Below are positions 27,014 through 34,686 of a stretch of 64,000 nt of DNA, piece after piece. How positions within the stretch are numbered: position 1 is the stretch's first letter; every line of letters begins with the position of its first letter. The DNA comes from Palsa-506 sp963836355 (GTDB lineage: Bacteria > Actinomycetota > Actinomycetes > Streptosporangiales > Streptosporangiaceae), in assembly GCA_963836355.1 (NCBI GenBank), contig CAWIJO010000010.1, forward strand, positions 186,001 through 250,000. The letters are read 5' to 3'. Made by a program: the position numbers and the translations under genes. Below the pieces are notes generated by a model. It was not told the origin of the DNA and searched no databases. It worked only from the letters and a program-made list of their open reading frames with translations.

Positions 27014-27787
27014 TCAGCGCGCCAGCGCCGGCGTCGGCACGCTCGCCGCCGCGCCAACGGCCGCGGCGGCGATCAGCGCACGGAACAGGCTGAGGTCGTC
27101 GCCGGCCTCCGGATGCCATTGCACGGCCAGCGCGAACCCGCATCCCGGCGCGTCGAGTTCCACGGCCTCGATCAGCCCGTCATCGGACCAGGCGGTCGCG
27201 GTCAGGCCGCTGCCCAGCCGGTCGATTGCCTGGTGGTGGTGGGTCGGGACAGTCTCGACGTGCGTGCGGCCAAGGGTGCCGGCCAGCTCGCTGCCGGGCT
27301 TGACCCGGACCGGGTGCGCGCCATACGAACCCGGCACTGGCGCATGCTCGCGGTGGCCGACGACATCGGGCAGGTGCTGGTGCAGGCTCCCGCCCAGCGC
27401 CACGTTCATCACCTGTATGCCGCGGCAGATGCCGAGCACGGGCAGCCCGCGATCGAGCGCCGCCGCCAGCAGCGCGGCCTCGGCGAAGTCACGCTCGGGG
27501 CGCACGGCCGCAGTTTCCGGGTGCGGCACCGCGCCGTAGCCGGCCGGGTCGAGGTCGCCGCCGCCGGACAGGATGAGCCCGTCGAGCCTGCTGATCACGT
27601 TTTCGATCCCAGCCAGTGACGGCAGCAGCACCGAGATGCCGCCGGCCTGCGCCACCCGTTCCGGATAGCGGCTGGGCAGCACCACGGCCTCGACTTCCCA
27701 GTGCCCCCAGCGCGCCTGCTCGCGGTACGCACTGATCCCGATCACCGGCGCCGGCCCGGCACCGTCCGCTGCAGGAAACCCGCTCAC
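27014..27787 (-). CDS. Gamma-glutamyl-gamma-aminobutyrate hydrolase-like class I amidotransferase (PuuD-type)
   Basis: 257 aa. The nucleophile cysteine lies in LPVLGICRGIQVMNVALGG; the histidine/glutamate pair lies in VQWHPEAGD. LDGLILSGGGDLDPAGYG is the family oxyanion region. In the Puu pathway it releases glutamate from gamma-glutamylated products. The GTG at 27787 has GGAGGA upstream; a longer frame to 27853 runs into the 17-bp tandem repeat and is rejected. Next to a GS-like ligase, aldehyde dehydrogenase and SDR, it completes a gamma-glutamylation route. Confidence 0.88.
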   Translation of the reverse strand: MSGFPAADGAGPAPVIGISAYREQARWGHWEVEAVVLPSRYPERVAQAGGISVLLPSLAGIENVISRLDGLILSGGGDLDPAGYGAVPHPETAAVRPERDFAEAALLAAALDRGLPVLGICRGIQVMNVALGGSLHQHLPDVVGHREHAPVPGSYGAHPVRVKPGSELAGTLGRTHVETVPTHHHQAIDRLGSGLTATAWSDDGLIEAVELDAPGCGFALAVQWHPEAGDDLSLFRALIAAAAVGAAASVPTPALAR

Positions 27788-27812
27788 CTGGTTCCTCCGT
27801 CTGCCCGTCACC

Positions 27813-27846
27813 ATCGACGTAATGATCACATCGACGTAATGATCAC
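27813..27846. repeat. Exact tandem duplication of a 17-bp motif upstream of puuD
   Basis: ATCGACGTAATGATCAC occurs twice head to tail, ending 26 bp before the puuD-like start codon on the minus strand. It contains the palindrome TGATCA. The position suits an operator of the downstream genes. Confidence 0.65.
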
Positions 27847-27927
27847 AGAGCATATGCCGGCATCCGCGGGCAGCACGCGGATTCCCTCCGGCCCGTCCCG
27901 GCTGCCCGGGCTAGCGCGCGGCGCGAG

Positions 27928-28692
27928 CTAGAGCGGGGTCACGTAGGCACCGGAGATGCCGCCGTCGACGAGGAACTGCGAGGCGGTGATGAACGAGGCG
28001 TCGTCACTGGCCAGGAAGGCGACCGCCGCGGCGATCTCCTCCGGCTCGGCGAACCGGCCGGCCGGGATGTGCACCAGCCGCCGCGCCGCGAGTTCCGGAT
28101 CCTTGGCGAATAGCTCCTGCAGCAGGGGGGTGTTCACCGGCCCCGGGCACAGCGCGTTCACCCGGATCCCCTCCCGGGCGAACTGCACGCCAAGCTCCCG
28201 GCTCATGGCGAGCACGCCGCCCTTGGAGGCGGTATAGGAAATCTGCGACGTCGCCGCGCCGAGCACGGCGACGAACGACGCGGTGTTGATGATCGAGCCC
28301 TTGCCGCGCCGCCGCATGTGCGGCAGCACGTGCTTGCAGCACAAGTACACCGAAGTAAGGTTGACATCCTGGACCCGGCGCCAGGCATCCAGGCCGGTCG
28401 TCAGGATCGAGTCATCCTCCGGCGGCGAGATGCCCGCATTATTGAACGCGATGTCCACCTGCCCGTGCCGCTTGATCACGGCTGCATACAGGTGCCGGAC
28501 ATTGTCCTCGTTCGCCACGTCGGCCGAGAAGAACGTGCCGCCAGTCTCCTCGGCGGCTGCCTTGCCCGCCGCCTCGTCGATGTCGACAGCAACGACGAGC
28601 GCTCCTTCCGCGGCGAGCCGGCGCGCACTGGCAAGCCCGATACCGCTGCCGGCGCCGGTGACGACGGCGACCCGATCGGTCAAGCGGAGCAT
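27928..28692 (-). CDS. Short-chain dehydrogenase/reductase
   Basis: 254 aa classical SDR. NAD(P) motif TGAGSGIG (residues 12-19), NNAG near 88, and SYTASKGG holding the catalytic Tyr and Lys. D38 after the second strand (VVAVDIDEAAG) suggests NAD(H). GGAGGGGTGAAAAGAC precedes the ATG and overlaps the end of aldH, so it is co-transcribed. In the amine cluster it probably handles an alcohol/ketone intermediate; the annotation 3-oxoacyl-ACP reductase would be too specific. Confidence 0.88.
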   Translation of the reverse strand: MLRLTDRVAVVTGAGSGIGLASARRLAAEGALVVAVDIDEAAGKAAAEETGGTFFSADVANEDNVRHLYAAVIKRHGQVDIAFNNAGISPPEDDSILTTGLDAWRRVQDVNLTSVYLCCKHVLPHMRRRGKGSIINTASFVAVLGAATSQISYTASKGGVLAMSRELGVQFAREGIRVNALCPGPVNTPLLQELFAKDPELAARRLVHIPAGRFAEPEEIAAAVAFLASDDASFITASQFLVDGGISGAYVTPL

Positions 28693-28698
28693 GTCTTT

Positions 28699-30063
28699 TC
28701 ACCCCTCCGTTGCGATGAAGACGTTCTTGGTCTCGGTGAAGGCGTCGAGCGCATCCGGGCCCAGTTCGCGGCCGAGACCGGACTGCTTGAACCCGCCGAA
28801 CGGGGTCGAGTAGCGCACCGAGGAATGCGAGTTCACCGACAGATTGCCGGCCTCAACCCCCCGCGCTACCCGGATCGCCCGGCCCACGTCCCTGGTCCAG
28901 ATCGACCCGGACAGGCCGTAGGGCGTGTCGTTGGCGATAGCCAACGCGGCCGCCTCGTCTTCGAACGGCGTCACGGTCAGCACCGGGCCGAACACCTCCT
29001 CGGTGTAGGCCGGGTCGTCCATCGCGACCGGCGCAAGCACGGTCGGCGGGTACCAGTGGCCCGGACCGGCCGGCGCGGTGCCGCGGAAGGCGACCGGCGC
29101 GCCGTCCGGCACGTAGGAGGCGACCCGGTCCCGGTGCGCGGCCGAGATCAGCGGGCCCATCTCAGTGGCCGGCGATGCCGGGTCGCCGACGGTAACCGCC
29201 TTGACGGCGGGCTCGAGCAGTTCCATGAAGCGGTCCAGGACCGAGCGCTGCACCAGGATCCGGGATCTGGAACAGCAGTCCTGCCCGGCGTTGTCGAACG
29301 CCGCCTGCGGCGCGCTCGCGGCCGCTTGCGCCAGGTCCGCGTCGGCGAACACGATGTTGGCGCTCTTGCCGCCGAGTTCCAGGGTGACCCGCTTCACATG
29401 CCTGGCGCAGCCGGCCATGATCTCGCGGCCGACCTCGGTGGAGCCGGTGAACACGATCTTGCCGACGGCCGGGTGGTCGACCAGCCGCTGCCCGACGACG
29501 CTGCCCTTGCCCGGCAGCACCTGGAAGACGCCCTCGGGAATGCCCGCGGCCAAGGCGAGCTCGCCGATCCTGATCGCGGTCAGCGGCGTCATCTCGGCCG
29601 GCTTGGCGATCACGGCGTTGCCGGCCGCCAGCGCGGGCGCGAGGCCCCAGGACAGGATCGGCATCGGGAAATTCCATGGCACGATGAGCCCGACGACGCC
29701 GATCGGCTCGCTGAACGTGATATCAAGCCCGCCGGCCACCGGGATCTGCCTGCCGCAGGCCCGCTCCGGCGCGGCGGAGTAGTAGGTGAGCACGTCGCGG
29801 ACCTGGCCGGCCTCCCAGCGTGCCTGGCCGATCGGGTGCCCGGCGCCTGCCACCTCCAGGCCGGCCAGCTCCTCCACGTGGGCGTCCACCGCGCTGGCGA
29901 AGCTGCGTAGCAGGGCGGCCCGGTCCGCCGGGGCCACCGACCGCCAGGACGCCTGCGCCGCGACGGCGCGCGCTATCGCGGTGTCGGTCTCGTCCGCGGA
30001 GGTCCGCGGCACGGTGGCGACGATCTCCTCGTTGGCTGGGTTCACGACGGTGAACTCGGACAT
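28699..30063 (-). CDS. Aldehyde dehydrogenase
   Basis: 454 aa NAD(P)-dependent ALDH. Catalytic C263 in FDNAGQDCC, base E229 in VTLELGGKSA, cofactor motifs IVPWNFPMP and VFTGSTEVGREI. C263 is followed by a second cysteine, an uncommon doublet. In this cluster it would oxidise the aldehyde produced from a (gamma-glutamyl)amine by oxidase or transaminase. AAGGGAG lies upstream of the ATG. Sits between the GS-like ligase and the SDR. Confidence 0.9.
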   Translation of the reverse strand: MSEFTVVNPANEEIVATVPRTSADETDTAIARAVAAQASWRSVAPADRAALLRSFASAVDAHVEELAGLEVAGAGHPIGQARWEAGQVRDVLTYYSAAPERACGRQIPVAGGLDITFSEPIGVVGLIVPWNFPMPILSWGLAPALAAGNAVIAKPAEMTPLTAIRIGELALAAGIPEGVFQVLPGKGSVVGQRLVDHPAVGKIVFTGSTEVGREIMAGCARHVKRVTLELGGKSANIVFADADLAQAAASAPQAAFDNAGQDCCSRSRILVQRSVLDRFMELLEPAVKAVTVGDPASPATEMGPLISAAHRDRVASYVPDGAPVAFRGTAPAGPGHWYPPTVLAPVAMDDPAYTEEVFGPVLTVTPFEDEAAALAIANDTPYGLSGSIWTRDVGRAIRVARGVEAGNLSVNSHSSVRYSTPFGGFKQSGLGRELGPDALDAFTETKNVFIATEG

Positions 30064-30129
30064 GCGGTGGTCACTCCCTTGCGACGTGGCGGCGGTCCTG
30101 GCGGCCGCGGGCCCGGGCGCCGGGCAGGG

Positions 30130-31518
30130 TCAGATGCGCTCGAAGCAGCGCCGCAGCTCCCAGTCGGTCACCGCGGCGTCGTAGGCGGCCAGCTCCACCC
30201 GCGCGTAATTGGCGTAGTGCTCTTGTACCTCGGTCCCGAACAACTCGCCGGCCAGCTCGCTTTTCTCCCACAGCTCAAGCGCGTCACGCAGGGTATGCGG
30301 CATCCGTGAGCTCATGTCCAGGTAGGCGTTGCCCTCCAGGGCAGGCTCAAGCGGCAGCTCGTGATCGATGCCGTGCAGCCCGGCGGCGATCATGGCAGCC
30401 ACCGCGAGGTACGGGTTCACGTCGCCGCCCGGGGTGCGGTTCTCCGCCCGCAGCGAGTGCCCGTGGCCGACCAGCCGCAGCGCGCAGGTCCGGTTGTCCA
30501 CGCCCCAGCGCACCGCGGTCGGCGCGAAGCTACCCGGCACGTAGCGCTTGTAGGAGTTGATATTCGGTGCATAACAGAGTGTCAGCTCGCGCATGCCGGC
30601 CAGCTGACCGGCCAGGAAGTGCTCACCCAGCGGGGACAGCCCGTACGGGCCGTCCCCGGCCAGCACCGCCGTGCCGTCCGCACCGCGCAGCGAGAGATGG
30701 ATGTGGCAGGAGTTGCCTTCCTTGTCGTTCGGCTTGGCCATGAACGTGATGCTCATCCCGGCCTGCGCGGCGATCTCCTTGGCGCCGGTCTTGTAGATCG
30801 AGTGGTTATCACAGGTGGTCACCGCGTCCGCATAGCGGAATGCGATCTCGTGCTGGCCGAGGTTGCACTCGCCCTTCGCCGACTCCACGTACAGTCCGGC
30901 GCCGCCCATCTCGTTCCGGATCCGGCGCAGCAGCGGCTCGATCCGGGAGGTGCCGAGTATCGAGTAGTCGACGTTGTACTGATTCGCCGGGACGAGATCG
31001 GAGTAGCCCTTGGCGGCGGCCCGCTCGTAGGAATCGGCGTAGACCACGAACTCAAGCTCGGTGCCGGCCATCGCCTGCCAGCCTCTGGCCGCCAGCCGGT
31101 CGGCCTGCGCCCGCAGGATCTGCCGCGGCGAAGCGACGACCGGCGCCCCGTCCAGCCAGGTCAGGTCCGCGAGCACCAGGGCGGTGGACTCGTGCCAGGG
31201 GACATGCCGCAGCGTGCTCATGTCGGGCACCAGCACGAAGTCGCCGTAGCCGCGGGCCCAGGACGACATCGCGTAGCCGTCCACGGTGTTCATGTCGACG
31301 TCCACCGCCAGCAGGTAGTTGCAGCCCTCCGAGTAGTTCTCGGCGACCTCGGCGAGGAAAAACTCGGCCGACAGCCGCTTGCCCTGCAGCCTGCCCTGCA
31401 TGTCGGTGAACGCGAGCACGACCGTGTCGATCTCGCCGGTCCCGTAGCCGGTGCGCAGCCGCTCCAGCGTCATCATCCCGCGCCGCGGCGCGGGACCGTC
31501 CCCGCCATGACCTGTCAT
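30130..31518 (-). CDS. Glutamine synthetase-like gamma-glutamylamine ligase
   Basis: 462 aa, GS fold with metal/ATP motifs AGTELEFVVYAD, KGECNLGQHEIAFRYAD, SCHIHLSL and RLVGHGHSLRAENRTPGGDV. It lacks features of housekeeping GlnA and matches the GlnA3/GlnA4-type enzymes that glutamylate polyamines or ethanolamine. The ATG at 31518 is used, with an adjacent in-frame TTG; GAGGATGGG is upstream. First intact gene of the amine cluster, directly behind the collapsed permease. The substrate (polyamine, monoamine or ethanolamine) cannot be told from sequence. Confidence 0.88.
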   Translation of the reverse strand: MTGHGGDGPAPRRGMMTLERLRTGYGTGEIDTVVLAFTDMQGRLQGKRLSAEFFLAEVAENYSEGCNYLLAVDVDMNTVDGYAMSSWARGYGDFVLVPDMSTLRHVPWHESTALVLADLTWLDGAPVVASPRQILRAQADRLAARGWQAMAGTELEFVVYADSYERAAAKGYSDLVPANQYNVDYSILGTSRIEPLLRRIRNEMGGAGLYVESAKGECNLGQHEIAFRYADAVTTCDNHSIYKTGAKEIAAQAGMSITFMAKPNDKEGNSCHIHLSLRGADGTAVLAGDGPYGLSPLGEHFLAGQLAGMRELTLCYAPNINSYKRYVPGSFAPTAVRWGVDNRTCALRLVGHGHSLRAENRTPGGDVNPYLAVAAMIAAGLHGIDHELPLEPALEGNAYLDMSSRMPHTLRDALELWEKSELAGELFGTEVQEHYANYARVELAAYDAAVTDWELRRCFERI

Positions 31519-31674
31519 CAAAGTCCCATCCTCGAGGTATGCCCGGCCGGTGCAGGCCCATCACTGAGCCGGCCCCCGCGAGCGAGCTTCCTGCGCCCTA
31601 TCAGCCCACCGTAGGCGCGCGAGCGCTATCAGCGCGCCGACGGCGCCGCGCCTGCGCCGTCAGCGCGCTGCTGC

Positions 31675-32079
31675 CTAGATCTCGAGTTCCCGCTCGATCG
31701 CGGCCAGTTCCTCCGGCGTGCCCTGCACCCGCGGCCCGATAAGCCTGCTCCACCTGCCGAGATGCCACGGGCCGCGCTGGAAGTTCGCGCCCTGGCCCAG
31801 CCGCCGGAACGTCGGCAGCAGGTAGGCGATGTAGAGGCCGATGACCGCGATCGAGGTTACCGCCGCGTACGCGGTCGGGTTCCGCAGGTAAGGAAGACCG
31901 AGGATGAACGCGCCGGCCGCAGCCAGCCAGATCGCGTTTGTCGGCGTCCTGGTCCGCCTGTTCATCCGATGCCAGAAGCCGGAGGCGGGCAGCGCGCCAT
32001 CACGGGCGTAGCCGAGCTGGTGCAGAGTTTGCTCGTCACTGCCGAGCGGCGTAGGGGCCGCTTGCTCGTTTACCGACAC
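31675..32079 (-). pseudogene. Remnant of an APC-family amino acid/amine permease, two in-frame deletions
   Basis: Only 134 codons of a family normally near 500. The N-terminal tag SDEQTLHQLGYA, which normally precedes the first helix, is fused straight to RDGALPASGFWHRMNRRTRT, a loop that normally lies past two thirds of the protein. One hydrophobic stretch (NPTAYAAVTSIAVIGLYIAY) follows. The usual last helices are then missing between LGRWSRL and IGPRVQGTPEELAAIERE, where the normal C-terminal tail resumes. The frame is open throughout and AAGGAG precedes the GTG start. It cannot be a working carrier. It heads the amine catabolic cluster, where an uptake permease is expected. Confidence 0.8.
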
Positions 32080-32326
32080 GGCATGCTCCTTGCGTCAAGG
32101 CGCCGGGCTGAGCCGGCGAAAGGGACACCTGCAGCCCTAGCCGACGGCCGGTACTAATGGTTCAATATCAGACCAATGATGGACATGTCTGGAGCAAAGT
32201 CAATACCGTGGCCGGATTGATAACTGCAGGCACTGCCCGCACCGCGGGTCAGGCAGGCAGCACTGGGCTACGGGCACCCGACGGACGCTGCCAGGCGCCC
32301 TGCTCCGCGGCTTCCTGGCCTGATCG

Positions 32327-32758
32327 TCAGGACCGATCCCCGGGTTGTCGGCTGGCTGGTACGCCTGGCCGGGCATCGCCGACGCCGCGGCGGGCCCCGG
32401 CCCGGCCCGGCCCGGCCAAGGCAGGGCCCTGGCGTGGCACCTCGCGGCGACCGGGGGAGGGCTGGAGCACCTCCTCGCCGAGTAGGACCGCGCACTCCGG
32501 GCACCGCATGAGCACGTCTCCATCCGGGGTGATGCCCGCCGCGACGGACGGGCGGGGGAACCGCTTGCGGCAGGACGCGCACGAGCTGCCCTGCCGCTGA
32601 GCACGGGTAAGGCCGTCAGCGGCGACCAGCGGAATTGCCGGGCGCGCGGTTATCGCCGCGTCCGGTTGCCCGCCCTGGTGGCGCTCTTGCCCGCCTTCGA
32701 GCGGATGGGCCTCGATGGCGCTGGCCGCGGAACCGCCGGCCTGCGGCTGACTGGTCAT
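32327..32758 (-). CDS. Hypothetical zinc-ribbon-like protein
   Basis: 143 aa. Two CxxC pairs (SSCASCRKRFPRPS and RCPECAVLLGEE, about 28 residues apart) follow the segment GLTRAQRQGSSC, which resembles small actinobacterial zinc-finger proteins. Ends are low complexity. AGGGCAAG precedes the ATG. Moderate support; the C-terminal 45 residues may not be real. Confidence 0.5.
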   Translation of the reverse strand: MTSQPQAGGSAASAIEAHPLEGGQERHQGGQPDAAITARPAIPLVAADGLTRAQRQGSSCASCRKRFPRPSVAAGITPDGDVLMRCPECAVLLGEEVLQPSPGRREVPRQGPALAGPGRAGARRGVGDARPGVPASRQPGDRS

Positions 32759-33154
32759 GATGATCTTGCCCTGGCGTGTTCCCGCGGCCGGGTGGTCGCG
32801 GACTTAATGATGGCTGGCCTGGCAGTCATGGCGCTGGCCCCTCTCGCGCGAAATGCGGCAGGAATTAACTCGGTGCACGTGTACCGGCGGGAAATCACGT
32901 CCGCAATGCTTTAAAACATATCATCCGACTTGCTCCGCGGGTAATTCAGCATAACGGCTCTGAGCAGGCAAAACACCCGAGCTAGGACAATTCGAAACGC
33001 AGCATTCTGACGATTGACAACGGGCATTTGATCAACTAGTGATTCAATTGACCAGCTAAGCTCAAATAGCGGATATCCCGGGCAAGGAAGAGTGGCATGC
33101 GGCGGGCGCCCGGGGACGCAGGCGCCCCGCCGCGGCCGGCTGGCCTGATCCGGG
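32759..33154. other. AT-richer intergenic region
   Basis: About 400 bp. From 32860 to 33070 the base composition is clearly less GC-rich than the rest of the window. It contains two perfect 8-bp palindromes, TTGATCAA (near 33028) and TCAATTGA (near 33044). No credible gene was seen; a weak plus-strand frame at 32666-32914 has no support. Possibly promoter or silenced DNA. Confidence 0.4.
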
Positions 33155-33766
33155 CTAGCCCGCGGCCAGTTCCGGTGCGGGCATGCCGACCGGATTGGGG
33201 TAGGGCAGCGCGGCGGCGCAAATACGGGCCACCGGCACCAGCACGGCCAGCAGTTCCGCGACCTGTCCCGGGCGAAGGGTGGCCCATGGCCGCGCCGCGG
33301 CCAGGTCGGTCGCCTGCTCGACGGCCCGGTGCGCCGCCGCGCCCGCGGCGGTCAGCCGCCCGTCCGGCGCCAGCCAGCCACGCCTGGTCAGCCGCCCGGC
33401 CGCCCGCTCCCAGTCGGCGTCGGCCCAGCCCTTGATGGGCTGCAGCATCTCCCTGGACAGATCCAGGCCGGCCCGCAGCACCAGCGCCTCGCAGCCGTCC
33501 AGGCCCGCCGCCACCAGCGCGGCCACATGGCCGTCGCCACGGTGCTCGCGCAGCACGGTGGCCGCGTGCCAGAGCCTGGCCAGCGGGCCGTCGAGCAGCG
33601 CCACCCGGCCGGCCAAGTAGCTGCGCCAGAAGCCGCGCACCCCGGCGCCGGTGCAGGCGGCGCCGGCCTCCGGCGTGAAGTACGTCACCGCCTGCACCGG
33701 CTCGAACAGGCTCCACATCCGCCTCGCGAGCAGCGGCGCCGCGCCGCCTTCCGGGCTCTGCTGCAT
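33155..33766 (-). pseudogene. SCO6745-family protein with an internal deletion
   Basis: 203 aa in an open frame. N-terminal ARRMWSLFEPVQAVTYFTPE and RGFWRSYLAGR match the actinobacterial SCO6745 family, and so does GPLARLWHAATVLREHRGDG further on. In the family these blocks are separated by about 80-90 residues (a segment with the pattern PVTAAFF-F-P-MVARALP). Here LAGRVA runs directly into LLDGPLARLW. The remaining HTH-like C-terminal part (GWADADWERAAGRLTRRGWL) is complete. GGAG precedes the ATG at 33766. It may be non-functional or a shortened variant. Divergent from sufR. Confidence 0.6.
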
Positions 33767-33842
33767 CGCGTGCTCCTGCGCCAGAATCGGGCCGCGCCGC
33801 GCCCGGCGCCCCGGTTTGGGGGACCGGATTGCGGGCGCGGAA

Positions 33843-33873
33843 GTATTTACGGCACAATGATGTTGTGAAATAC
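33843..33873. promoter_or_regulatory. Nested inverted repeats over the sufR start, candidate SufR operator
   Basis: GTATTT (33843-33848) pairs with AAATAC (33868-33873), and inside it CACAA-TGATG-TTGTG (33853-33867) is a perfect 5-bp palindrome with 5-bp spacer. The sufR GTG start codon lies inside it, so binding could repress its own operon, as known for SufR. Confidence 0.55.
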
Positions 33874-34686
33874 GTGGGACAGGCACGCACGGCACCCGGC
33901 GGCCCCGCAGCGGGCCCCGCGCTGGATGCTGCCCGCGGCGTGCCCACCGCGGCCCAGGCTACGGCAACGCTGTCCGGCGCCGAGCGGGGCACCCGCGCGC
34001 GGATAGCCAGGCTGATCCTGGAGAACGGCCCCGCGACGGCCACCGGGCTGTCCGCCCGGCTCGGCCTGACCCCGGCCGCGATCCGGCGGCATCTGGACAA
34101 CCTGCTGGCCGACGGCATGATCGAGAGCCGCACCGCCAGGACTTACGGAACCAGGGGACGCGGCAGGCCGGCCCGGCTGTTCGCCATCACCGACGCCGGG
34201 CGCAGCGCGTTCGAGCATGCCTACGACGACCTCGCTGCCAGCGCGCTGCGGTTCCTTGCCGAGCGGGCCGGGCCGGACGCGGTGGCCGAGTTCGCCCGGC
34301 GGCAGATCGGCGACCTGGAAGCCAGGTACCGTGCCGCAGTCGGCTTCGGCTCGGCCAGCGAGCGGGTGCGGGCACTGGCCGAGGCGCTGTCCGCAGACGG
34401 CTACGCGGCATCCGCCAGCGGCGCCCCGGCGGCCGGCGGCGAGCAGCTCTGCCAGCACCACTGCCCGGTGGCGCACGTGGCCGCCGAATACCCCCAGCTC
34501 TGCGAGGCCGAGACCGAGGCGTTCGGCCGCCTGCTCGGCACCCCGGTGCAGCGGCTCGCCACCATCGCGAACGGCGACGGCGTCTGCACGACGCACATCA
34601 CGGCGCCGTCATTGCTGAAACCCCATGGTCACGACCAGCGGAATCCCCGCGCCACGACCGACAAACCCGGAGGCATCTCCGCATGA
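33865..34686 (+). CDS. sufR: SUF operon repressor SufR
   Basis: 273 aa. The winged helix-turn-helix runs through GLSARLGLTPAAIRRHLDNL (residues 61-80) and GRGRPARLFAIT. C-terminal cysteines C196, C200, C213 and C241 (LCQHHCPVAH, PQLCEAE, DGVCTTH) are placed to bind an iron-sulfur cluster as in SufR. It senses cluster status and represses sufBDCSUT. The GTG at 33865 is the first codon matching the family N-terminus and lies in a palindrome. It overlaps sufB by 4 bp (ATGA). Confidence 0.9.
   Translation: MKYVGQARTAPGGPAAGPALDAARGVPTAAQATATLSGAERGTRARIARLILENGPATATGLSARLGLTPAAIRRHLDNLLADGMIESRTARTYGTRGRGRPARLFAITDAGRSAFEHAYDDLAASALRFLAERAGPDAVAEFARRQIGDLEARYRAAVGFGSASERVRALAEALSADGYAASASGAPAAGGEQLCQHHCPVAHVAAEYPQLCEAETEAFGRLLGTPVQRLATIANGDGVCTTHITAPSLLKPHGHDQRNPRATTDKPGGISA

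Noticed and set aside
32666..32914. 82-aa plus-strand frame
   Set aside because: No RBS, overlaps the zinc-ribbon gene in antisense, no similarity recognised.
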